Assembly (NCBI GenBank): GCA_009746045.1
Contig: RPFO01000003.1
Coordinates: 1,494,969 to 1,539,515, forward strand
Direction of reading: 5' to 3'
Length of the DNA: 44,547 nt
Source: Mesostigma viride
Lineage: Eukaryota; Streptophyta; Mesostigmatophyceae; Mesostigmatales; Mesostigmataceae
Shown here: one piece after another, positions 20,953-29,790 of the stretch
Layout: the number at the start of each line of letters is the position of its first letter
How positions within the stretch are numbered: position 1 is the stretch's first letter
Notes under the pieces: generated by a model
Told to the model about the DNA's origin: nothing
What the model saw: the letters and a program-made list of their open reading frames with translations, nothing else
Database searches by the model: none
Made by a program: the position numbers and the translations under genes

Positions 20953-21220
20953 TGCCACTACGCGATGCAAAGGGGGGAGGAGGGGGGCCATGGGGAAGGT
21001 AGTAGTGATGATGACAATGATGTTGATGAAATTCCTTGCCTTGCATGTGCTTCCCCCGATGAAATTGACGGTGTCCCTTTCCTGCTATTGCACAGCACAT
21101 TCGGGTGCAAGGGAGGGCTGCATGCCGCATGGGGGCTGCGCTGACCCCCCCTTGACTAAGGAGCCCAAGGGGGATTGGTTTTGCCCTGCCTACCTTGTGC
21201 AGGATGCTTACAAGGGCTGA
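20953..21220 (+). pseudogene. PHD-finger-like C-terminal tail of the transposase
   Basis: An acidic stretch (DDDNDVDE) is followed by CLACASPDEIDGVPFLLL, then, one frame over, CADPPLTKEPKGDWFCP. The pattern CxxC...LLL...GC...H...PPL..EPxGxWFCP is that of a PHD finger, with some zinc ligands apparently lost. PHD fingers bind histone H3 tails, so the intact protein may have targeted chromatin. Confidence 0.5.
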
Positions 21221-21548
21221 AATAGTAACAATTTCTGTTATAGCGGGCATTTTTGGATAAACACGTCTGACGCAATAACTTTAGCTAGACTTGTCGGAAT
21301 GACCTGGGACTTGGAACACTGCTGTCCTGGCCTTATCGGAAGTGTTTATGATATTTTTATTCCCAATGTCCGGTAAAAAATGACCTGTTTTGCGGGGACT
21401 GTTCAAGGTTTTGCCATTTCCATGATGTAAATAGCTCAGCAAGCTATACAAACTCAGGGAACTATATATATATGACCTTGATTTTTGCATGGTAGCTGAA
21501 CAAATAAGTGCATTGGCTGAGGCATACCCAGCCCTAATTAGCATGCGT

Positions 21549-22240
21549 GCTGTCGCCCTACCTGTTCATTATTGTTGTCGAATACGTAATGATTCAGGCG
21601 CGCAAGCGATTTGCCCGCATCGTGGGCAGGGAACCAGGAGTGCAGGTTGCTAACTGAAATTCTGGCATGGCGGTGCGGACACGGAGATTCGGCTGGCAGA
21701 CATCGATCATCTACGCAGACGACACCACCGGCCCTCTTCGAGGACACTGAGCACGTGCAGACATGGCTTGACTGCCTGGCTCTCGAGGCGGGCCCGTGCA
21801 GTGGGGCTTGAGGTCAGCAAGAAGACAGAGGCCCTGGCGGTTGGGCTCACCAACTCACCGCCGCCCCTCTATCTCCTAGACGGCTCTCGAGTCCTGTATC
21901 GGGACCGCGTTAAGCTGCTGGGCAGCCTGCTCCCCAGCTGCGAGGTTGATGTGGACCATCGCATCTCCCTCGCCTGGCACGCTTTACGCCAGTACCGGGC
22001 CCTAGCTGTGGCGCAAGCCCCTGGGCAAGATCGAGAAACAGGACCTGTTCAAGGTCCTCGTCCTTCCTGTTCTCACGTATGGAGCCGAGACGTGGACCCT
22101 CACCGCCGACCTGGCCCGCAAGCTGGACGGCGCGGTCACCAGCATGCTGCGTTCCATTTTCAGAGTAGGATATGCTGCTCATGTCCGCAATGAGGACCTC
22201 AGTGTACCAGGGCATGCCCTATATCACCAGCACCATTAAC
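21549..22240 (+). pseudogene. Reverse transcriptase fragment with YADD
   Basis: The 3' half of a LINE reverse transcriptase, including the catalytic YADD motif, thumb and connection. A single extra base before IIYADD and at least two other shifts break it. It stops at the insertion of another element at 22241. Confidence 0.8.
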
Positions 22241-23936
22241 CCCTAAATGGGCAGAAATACTGCCGATGCATCGGCTGTAACTTCACAATTTTGCAAACCA
22301 GATGCCATCCAACCCACCCATATCCAATGAGTGTCCTTGGGGGCCAAGCATGTCCATGAGTTGCCCTTCGGGTTGGTATATCACAACCTTACATATATGC
22401 AGGGTAGGCCATGTATAACTGCCGTCAAAGTCAGGGGGGTCAAGACGAGCGTTTTCATTTTTGGTAGAATGTGCATTTTGAATTATGTTGTAAGAGCTAG
22501 GCACCTACCACTTCAGGGATGATAAACAATTAGTTGCTGAACAGTTTGAGCCATTGGGGTCATCATTTGGGTGGGTATACCAGCAGTTACACCCAGTACA
22601 GCCCATAGGGGTACCGTTGGTAAAAAGCAACCAAGGGGTTAGGAGTGGGCATACTACCTACTAATACCTACTAATATGGCCCCCAACCATGCAACACAAT
22701 ACATTTCCCTTCCACAATGATGGGGAAACATAACTGCATCATCACACTGCCCTTACATGGCACCTATGTGCAGGTGCCACCTTGTCCATGCACGTAGGTA
22801 ACGTGGTACGGATACCCTACGCAAGGCATGCATTCTAGGAGGCAGCCACCAACAAACTAGTGATTTTAAGCCTATTTCAGCTTGCCCTAGCAAGGATAAA
22901 CTAGGCCTAAGCTGCTATAGCTTGCCAGGTGATGGCCAGCACACCTGGTGGCACATGCTGACAATGGGAAGCTTCTACTCACCGGTTACATGCTTGATGA
23001 TGCCACAGAGACCAGCCAACTGCCTCACACTCATGCAATATGTGTGTGGGAAATGTATAACAAACATATATGGAGGTATTCAAACCCATACAGCCTCTAA
23101 AACTTATCACCATCACCCTGTGGCAGGTCAACTGACTGAGGGAAGCATCTAAGAAGGGTGTTTTGGAAAGGGGCCAGGCCAGGGTCAAGAAAGAGCATGA
23201 ATAATGCAAAAAGAATGTGCTACACAAGCTAGAACGTATATATAAACGTCAAACATCGATAGGAAAACGATAACTCAGCTTTACCAGGCATGGATGGCGT
23301 TACCTTGGCCCAGGCGGTGGCCGCAAAATGGCGCATTTCGGCACACCAAAGTTGTGCAGCATGGTCGCTGGATTCGGCGATTTCTGGCCACCCTTGCACG
23401 TTTACGACTACTATGTATCATAACAAGTACAAAGAAACCAATATATCCTTTGAAATACGCCGGAAAGTTATTGCTGTCAACGTTTCTATCGTCCGGCCTG
23501 ATCGCAGTTTTTTCCAGCAAGAACGCTGCCGACACCTATCAAATGGCATTCCCGCGAACCAAAAATTGGCCTGTATCATCTTTAGGACGTATAAAATCAA
23601 TTTCCTGAGTTTGGTCAGAAAATTCGAACGAAAACGTAAATGCCATGCGTGGGCGCAAGCCGCCATGGCCAGGTCGTCGTTTTCCGGAATCCACGTTGTA
23701 CGTGAAAAAGTACCCTGACCCCTAGTACTTTGACCGGCCAGAACACCTCGATAACTTTGTCAGAAGTATGCAAACCCTAGTACCATGCTGTGAGGAAAAT
23801 TATAAACTTTCGATCTTCTCAGCTAAACTTTTCCTAATTCTCAATAGTTTTCGCGGCATTTGGTCCCCCGAGAAGGGGCCGACGTGTCGGCTGTAACTCA
23901 GTTTTAGGCGGAAAATCGGCAGCCAGACCATTTAGG
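22241..23936. mobile_element. 1.7-kb non-coding DNA element with inverted termini, inserted in the LINE
   Basis: The left end reads CCTAAATGG (22242-22250) then CTGCCGAT (22260-22267). The right end holds the reverse complements ATCGGCAG (23915-23922) and CCATTTAGG (23928-23936). A dinucleotide AC borders it on both sides (22239-22240 and 23937-23938). Removing the element and one AC rejoins the LINE frame. It also has a 20-bp direct repeat near each end (22262-22281 and 23878-23897). No transposase is visible, so it is non-autonomous. Confidence 0.72.
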
Positions 23937-23938
23937 AC

Positions 23939-24280
23939 GCCTGCAGCTCAGTAGTAGGGCACCTAACTCGCACCAACCAGGTAGACACCTCACGTGGCCC
24001 CCCCGCAGGACTGCGACCAGCCCCGAGCCTGGCCGGCACCTCCTGACATGGGCTGGGCCCAGTGATGTTAGACGCCGCAAGGCCCGCACCTTCAAAGAAC
24101 AGCCAGTAGAGGACATGGGGGGCCTAGGCCTCCCCGTGATTTGGAAGAAGATGATGGACAAGGCCAAGTGGGCCCAGGTCATAGAGGACAACGAGCCCCC
24201 CCCAGCCAGTGGGGAAGCACCCGCGTGTGCAATCCCGTGGGAGGCACGCCAGATAGCTCCCCTAGGGCAGCGTGCGGCTG
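23939..24280 (+). pseudogene. LINE C-terminal region
   Basis: Continues the frame of 21549-22240 after the insertion: ACSSVVGHLTRTNQVDTSR, then, shifted, TWAGPSDVRRRKARTFKEQP and IWKKMMDKAKWAQVIEDNEP. This resembles the basic and 'KW..VI' tail that follows the reverse transcriptase in LINE proteins. Confidence 0.65.
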
Positions 24281-24445
24281 CCTAGATAGATGTTGTAGTT
24301 AGATGCTGTTAGATATTAGATGTAGTATGTAGCCGATGTAGATAGATTAGACCGGTAGGACTGTTTGCACCCATCCATCCATCCATCGGGGTTAATGCTC
24401 CGTGACTCCCCGGCCAACGGGAGCACAAGTCTAATTACAGTCCGG

Positions 24446-24471
24446 AAACAGTGCGATATATCGCACTGTTT
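24446..24471. repeat. 26-bp perfect palindrome
   Basis: The left half AAACAGTGCGATA is exactly mirrored by TATCGCACTGTTT with no spacer. It can form a cruciform and is adjacent to the hairpin at 24479-24516. Confidence 0.92.
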
Positions 24472-24478
24472 GACTCCC

Positions 24479-24516
24479 GGTGGCGCGGCGCTCAATTCCC
24501 GGAGCGCCGCGCCACC
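24479..24516. repeat. GC-rich hairpin, 15-bp perfect stem
   Basis: GGTGGCGCGGCGCTC (24479-24493) pairs perfectly with GAGCGCCGCGCCACC (24502-24516) across an 8-nt loop. It begins seven bases after the palindrome at 24446-24471. Confidence 0.92.
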
Positions 24517-26000
24517 TGTGACGGATGTCAGTGGTCCGGTGGGTCTGGGAACACTTAAGGACGAAGGTGATGCATAGGTTTGGGGGTAATATTCGCCATA
24601 GCCTGGTAAATACAACGTGTATTGACTGACAGTATCACGTGACTTTGGCGGGAAATTTTCACTCGCGCGCGCGCGTAACGAGATATGGCTGCTAGCGTGC
24701 CGTTATCAAGGAAATTTTGCGTCTCGCGGCTTGTAGTGGTTCAGAATGTTGCTCAGAATGATGATGCGTGATTTTCGTAGGTCAGGGGTGGCCAGATGTA
24801 TAGCATTGGTAAAATATGTACAGGTAGGACATTACTGCTTTCTTGGTCGTCAGTACCAGATGAGTAATGGCATGCCATATTTCGATTTTCTTCTTATGGC
24901 CCGGCAGTCTGCGCCAGCCCGAGCACCCAGTTTTGGTACGGGACATCCGCAGCAGCGTTCCTGTGAATTCGGATGCGTTTATAGGTCATCTTTGCACAGA
25001 ACATCAATTAACCTGGTAATCATGTCAGATGCATGCATTATGCGGCTATGGCGCCCTATGCCTGGAAAGCATTAGCCAGTGTGAGATATGAAGGTCCCGG
25101 CCAGCAGAAACCGGAAAGGTCGTGATCATCAAGCCAGGTACGGCAACGTGTTTGCATGTCGTTTGCACGGGAATCTGTCGTTTATACATCCATTTTACAC
25201 GAGTGTATCAGTGCCTCTTGCAGCAGGTTTCCATGCCTGCTGTATGAGTGCTATTAGCCCCAAATCTGCTCAGTTTGTGGTGTTTCTTTGGGGATGCCAT
25301 TCCGTTATAGTGCTGGCTTTGCACTTCTTTGTTTCCCAGCACTTTTTACAGTCCTATGTGGCTGACTATACAATGCATAAGTGTGTGGCATTTCATGGAT
25401 GGCTGCTTACGCGCGCGTAACCCACACACGTAAGTGAGCGCATTATATAGGTCAGATGGGCTATCCGTGCGGTCTGACCCAAGGAAAGCATGGTGGCACT
25501 ATCTATTGACATTGTCCAACCCCAGAATAATTTTTTAGAACCCTCCCTGCAGGGGTAAACTACTAAGGGGATTTCCCTTGCCTGAAAATGATCGTCTTTT
25601 GTCCAACTTTGGCAGTAAATATCTTGCAAAGCACTGAATGGACTCGGGATATTATTGCATTTTCTGAAAGCCCTTGAAGTGTAGATACTCCTAGCACCTT
25701 GGTTGGGGGTATTTGGAGTTGTGGCCTATGAGTTATGATTTTTTCCATTTTCAGGGGTCTAAAAATGCCAAAAACCCATTCCCGGACTATGGGTTAATTA
25801 ATTAATTAGCATCTTTTTCTATTTATAGCGCATTATTGGCGTATATATGGGGGTAGTACCCCCAACAAGTGCATGGACAACTCACTAGAGATGTTATTTA
25901 GTGCCCCCAATCATAACTTTGGGTTGTGCAAATGGATTTTAAGTGATATTACCATATGTCAATTTTTAAGGTTTTTGGGGTGCCACCTCCCCTTAATTAA

Positions 26001-27770
26001 CCCGTGTTTTTTTACAACGTGAAACATCGCGTTGTAGTAGGGTTAGAACTGGATGCCCAAGGAGACAACCACATGTATCACATTGTAATCCGACACGTGG
26101 CAAACCCAGTAGACATGAGATTTTAGGTCTGCAAATCGGTACGGAGGTCACGTACATCCTAGAGAATCTAAAAAAAAATTGGTGCATTTTTGCCTTCTTT
26201 TCTTGTGATGGCCATACACAAGAATCTACCACTCAACTTTGGTGTCAGCGTGGGTGAAGGAGTCATGATACTAAGTGAGACGCACGGCGATCCAACGTCG
26301 TGGTCGATCCAAGGACTAGGGAACTTGTCTATTAAAGAGGAAAGACGCGAAGACTGCGGGAGGGCTCCGCGTGGCTATCTGTAGGAAGACCTCATGGGCT
26401 GCATGGAGGGAGACAGATGGTAACAAACCACAAAGTTATAGAAAAAACCAAAACTAAGAATGAAAAAGAGAACACACACGAAGGGGTTTATTAAAGAAAA
26501 AGCAGGAAGTATAAATGTAAAAAAGGAAAAAATTGGTTTTCTCTTATTAATATAGTTTAATTAACGCATGCGGGAAAGATAGGGCTGCTATGCCAATTTG
26601 CCTGCATGTGAAAGCTAGGCTGTCTGCGACATGGGCTGACTTATTCCATAGATCGCTCTGTGCAAAGGGTTTCATGCTGGGAAGGCCCACACTAAATCAC
26701 TAATCGAAAATTACTTGGGAAATGTTGTCTCGGGCTGATGGACATGTGTGCCCCTCAATTGCGGAGTTAAATTGGATGTATAATTGAATGAAATACATTA
26801 TTACATTCCATGCATCGATGCTCGAGTCATCGCGATATCTGAATATCTTACATAATTACAGACCCATCAATTGGAAGATCAGAAAGCTCCAGTGCATCTG
26901 CTCTACGACCGGACGTCTCAATCGTACGTAGTGCTTTCGAGTTATAATTACCCTCAATGTATGTCTGGAAAATCCACGTGCAGGCAGTGTCAAATGCATG
27001 GTATATGAACTAGTTATGTACATGTCAAGATGATGACAGTCAAGCGAGGCCATACATGTTGACGGACAAGTGAGCCTGTAGACCTACGTCGATCCCCAGT
27101 TCCTCGATGTCGTGCGCAGCCCCGATATCATCAGATTTCCAATCCCCAACGGCCGTCGGCTCCGCAAAATCCACGTTCGCGATTAAACAGTGCAACCGCG
27201 AGGGCCGTTCTAACTTGTAATCCACCTATATAATGGGCTCCGTCTCGTCACCGTGCGTTCGCATCAACAGGACAGCCACGGGTGTCGCGACGTCTCGGAC
27301 GCTGTGCACTACACGCATCATCTCGGTCATCGCAGCCGTCGAGCACGTCACAAGCATCAATTATTCTCTGGACGAATTCTCGTGACCGTGTTGATATTAA
27401 TGTCTGCCAACTTCACGACTGTGAACAGCAGCCTCACGCACGTCCGGTCCATCCGACTCCGTCAGGCGGTGTTGCGAATGGCGTCCTGCGTGCAAAAACC
27501 AGTACATGAAGGACAATAATGTTAGCCCGTTAGACAGATTTGTCTGTGGTTCCGCTTACAGCAGTACTAATCACCCGTTACGCGGATTTCGGGCAAGTGG
27601 GTATCCTCCTACATTACATGTATCCAATTATGGACGGGAGATTTAAAATGGGAAACAAGTATCAGCGAACCCAGAATCAAGGTATCCACGCAACGGTTTT
27701 GAATAAACGGCTATGTACATAGAGACACAATGAACTGAACAAAACTTTAGTAGCTCACTCGTCGTTCACT
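26001..27770. other. Intergenic, no gene seen
   Basis: AT-rich, with an A-rich stretch at about 26420-26540 and a CCAACGGCCGTCGG motif at 27146-27159. The small open frames have no recognisable motif. Confidence 0.55.
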
Positions 27771-27778
27771 TGTTAGTC

Positions 27779-27897
27779 GTAACGGAGGCAGTCATTCAGT
27801 CAGTTTGCAAGTTCAGTTGGCAAGTACGGAAACACACGCAAGTGCGTAACGGAGGCAGTCAGTCAGTCAGTTTGCAAGTGCAGTTGGCAAGTACGGA
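27779..27897. repeat. 67-bp repeat, two copies
   Basis: TAACGGAGGCAGTCA starts at 27780 and 27847, each followed by CAGTCAGTTTGCAAGT and GCAAGTACGGA. The second copy carries an extra CAGT-type match. Contains (CAGT)n micro-repeats. Confidence 0.88.
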
Positions 27898-28298
27898 CCA
27901 CCAACCGCGTGTGTACGTCCATGATATCGCAATAATATAATCAAGAATAACAGGGGACGGTTAACGTATCCTTTACGCAGCTTTTTCGTTCAGGGCATGT
28001 TGAAATAACGAAAGTGGGTCAGGTGTTCGAACCCTCCAAGTGCCGAATTTTTTACGAACCAGCGCATTCACGAACCTTGCACTGGGGACGCGGTGGACCA
28101 TTACCCCGGCCTAATTCTAGCATTGTACACAAGGGGCGGTGGCTAGCAGTAAAGAAGGGCATCCTAGTCATAACGCTGGGCAAGTTTGAAAGCACCAACG
28201 GCCGTTGAGTAGGAAAAAAAAAGAGCAGGAGAAGAGCACGTCGACGTTTCAACAGCAAGACAAAAATATTAAACCCCGAGTACCAATGAAAATGCTTT

Positions 28299-28361
28299 CA
28301 TGCATGTCCACCCCGACGAGGCACAAATTCATGCATGCCCACCCCGACGAGGCACAAATTA
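28299..28361. repeat. 31-bp tandem duplication
   Basis: CCCCGACGAGGCACAAATT occurs at 28311 and 28342, each preceded by a GCATGYCCA context. Confidence 0.88.
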
Positions 28362-28707
28362 ATGAACGACAGATTTCTCACCCCCCCCCGGCACATGGCA
28401 CAAGTGCCATCGCACGCACACACATTGTAGACAGGGTTATGAGAGTTTCGAGAGTCCAACGGCCGTTGGCTCGGAGAAATTGACAGTACACCCGTAAAGA
28501 CATTAAAATTATCACTTTGTTGTCTTATGTGTGCCTTGTCATTTCCCAAGGTCAAAAGCCGTCAACTTCTGCACCTCTTGTCCCTCCCACCCGTACGCAC
28601 TAAGCATGCCCACCTTACACTACCACATGTGGCTCTTGAGAAAACTCCCCCCGACGATGCACATGTGCCATCTCACGCACACACCTTCAGACAAGGCTAT
28701 CAGTTTT

Positions 28708-29026
28708 TCGGAGTCCAACGGCCGTTGGCTCCGAGAAATGCTGTTACAACTCAAAATTACAATGGTGACATCCACGAGCTAGTGGTACGCCGAACAAGTG
28801 CTTGTATGACATATGGCGACTGCCCGTGAGGAAAAGTCCACCACCACACACGGTCAGTTTTTTGAGTCCAACGGCCGTTGGCTCCGAGAAATGCTGTTAC
28901 AACGCAAAATTACAATGGTGACATACATGAGCTAGTGGTACGCCGAACAAGTGCTTGTATGACATATGGCGACTGCCCGTGAGGAAAAGTCCACCACCAC
29001 ACACGGACAGTTTTTTGACTCCAACG
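28708..29026. repeat. 153-bp tandem duplication, 2.1 copies
   Basis: CCAACGGCCGTTGG begins at 28715 and 28868 (153 bp apart), and CCAACG begins a third, broken copy at 29021. The two full copies differ at only a few positions. A more diverged relative of the upstream half lies at about 28390-28470. Confidence 0.9.
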
Positions 29027-29366
29027 CAAGAACAGACGTAATGCACACCAAGTGACCAAGTGGCAAGATAAAAACACCCTTGCCAATCTCTACCCACAAA
29101 AACTTAGCCCCGAAATCCGTAGCCCCGAAATCCGTAATTGATTTGTACATTGTAGATGACAATGCAGCGATCACATGTATTCTGAAACCAACACGTTTTT
29201 ACCTAGTTATCATGGTAACCAATTTATGGTTACCTAGTTATCCATGGCTAGAAAGTTGTTGTAAATACACGATGTGGCCACACACGCCATAGATGAAAAT
29301 CATAACCAGCTCACGCACATGATCATGGAAGGGGACTCCATTGATCTCAAAAAAGAAAGCTCAAGA

Positions 29367-29407
29367 CACCCTACACCCTACACCATACATCCTACAACCT
29401 ACACCCT
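29367..29407. repeat. Degenerate CCCTACA heptamer run
   Basis: Short tandem units of CCCTACA with variants (CCATACA, TCCTACA, ACCTACA). It resembles the plant telomere unit CCCTAAA with one change per unit. Confidence 0.6.
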
Positions 29408-29445
29408 TAACTCTCCACCCTTAAAGCTTACGTGACCTTTTTTTC

Positions 29446-29514
29446 GGAGAAATGTCCGAGTGGAATGCTATGTATGGGGTAACTTTCCCAAGGGTTCGAA
29501 TCCCTCTTTCTCCA
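29446..29514 (+). pseudogene. tRNA-Ser-like remnant lacking the anticodon arm
   Basis: A perfect 7-bp acceptor stem (GGAGAAA with TTTCTCC at 29507-29513) and discriminator A at 29514. A T-arm with loop TTCGAAT and four of five stem pairs. The 5' part TCCGAGTGG is a class II tRNA D-arm start, and TGGG...CCCA can form a long variable arm. The sequence resembles a plastid-type serine tRNA, but about 20 bases that should hold the D-stem 3' half and anticodon stem-loop are missing. It cannot work as a normal tRNA. Confidence 0.6.
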
Positions 29515-29622
29515 TTAGAGTTTTGTTTAGCTTCTATTCTCGTCTACACATAATTCACACGAAGTACGCTTGCAAATACTTTATTACTATTTTGTTTGAT
29601 ATACTACACTAATATTATAATT

Positions 29623-29790
29623 GTTGTGTGTGTGTGTTGTTCACGTGTGCGTGTGTGTGTTGTGTGTGTTGTGTGTGTTGTGCGTGTGCGTGTGCGTGTG
29701 CGTGTGCGTGTGCGTGTGCGTGTGCGTGTGCGTGTGCGTGTGTGTGTGTATATAATTTTTTGTTGTGTGTGTGTGTTGTGTGTTGTACGT
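29623..29790. repeat. GT / GTGTGC microsatellite
   Basis: Alternating GT runs with a block of about 11 GTGTGC/GCGTGT hexamers at 29680-29745, then TATATAATTTTTTG and more GT. It merges into the 40-bp array and may be its source. Confidence 0.92.

Larger units (their letters stand above)
18416..21220 (+). pseudogene. Mutator/Kolobok-like transposase with P2X7-tail-like, AT-hook-like and PHD-like parts
   Basis: The product would cut and paste the element. Pieces in order, each in a shifted frame: 18416-18697 (FRHAAYRWLAERP, then IRDRFPDPD; similar to the P2X7 cytosolic-tail domain); 18680-19031 (RPPGSLNRSGPGRPKG, AT-hook-like); 19126-19428 (a Cys-rich CLPCKG segment); 19450-19698; 19625-20638 (core: TFDGSWITRG, NHEHIGTSKSMEGAGA, VTSDGDSSW, LGHNFGNHTRCWMFPN). 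The core ends at an in-frame TAG (20636-20638), after which the same frame reads on to 20881 (INLYAASMAVGILRAQKG, VADELGITTSPAAL). It then shifts into ERKCARTKVYFNKAKSD and a PHD-like tail split by a last shift (CLACASPDEIDG; PPLTKEPKGDWFCP). At least five frameshifts and one stop make it a pseudogene. Confidence 0.7.
21549..24388 (+). mobile_element. 5'-truncated non-LTR retrotransposon (LINE), split by an insertion
   Basis: Starts within the reverse transcriptase: LSPYLFIIVVEYVM (from about 21552), then IIYADDTT (about 21707-21730; catalytic YADD), LEVSKKTEALAVGL, DRVKLLGSLLPSCEVDVDHR, then QDLFKVLVLPVLTYGAETWT and RSIFRVGYAAHVRNEDL in other frames. The 3' end resumes at 23939 with GHLTRTNQVDTSR and RKARTFKEQPVEDMGGLGLP, and ends in a (CCAT)4 tail at 24371-24386. 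Several frameshifts make it inactive. Truncation at the 5' side and a simple-repeat tail are typical of LINEs. Confidence 0.8.
18244..25992 (+). mobile_element. Degraded Kolobok/Mutator-like DNA transposon with nested insertions
   Basis: The left end GGGGACGTGGC (18244-18254) and the right end GCCACCTCCCC (25982-25992) are inverted with one mismatch, and both are directly flanked by TTAATTAA (18236-18243 and 25993-26000). The interior holds a broken transposase gene (about 18416-21220) in + orientation, then a truncated LINE with another element inside it. A TTAA target duplication would fit Kolobok; an 8-bp duplication would fit Mutator. The termini are short, so this boundary call is tentative. 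Confidence 0.5.
24389..25992. other. Non-coding remainder of the outer element
   Basis: Holds the palindrome/hairpin pair and a (CG)n run at about 24664-24675. A 15-nt hairpin GGGGGTAGTACCCCC sits at 25849-25863. No convincing coding sequence. Confidence 0.6.
27146..28881. repeat. Dispersed 14-bp palindrome CCAACGGCCGTTGG
   Basis: Perfect copies at 28456-28469, 28715-28728 and 28868-28881; a 13-base copy at 28195-28207; one with a mismatch at 27146-27159. The copies from 28456 on share the tail CTCSGAGAAAT. Confidence 0.85.

Noticed and set aside
23290-23718. 142-codon plus-strand frame
   Set aside because: No recognisable motif, biased composition, and it lies inside the non-coding TIR element; overlapping frames of similar length exist.
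25791-26003. Possible MITE between GGGTTAATTAA and TTAATTAACCC
   Set aside because: The inverted match is mostly AT simple sequence, and the right copy is better explained as the flank of the outer element.
27228-27240. TATA box CTATATAATGGG
   Set aside because: No gene with a believable coding sequence follows.
28016-28040. Possible tRNA T-arm around GTGTTCGAACCCTCC
   Set aside because: No acceptor stem, D-arm or anticodon arm can be built around it.
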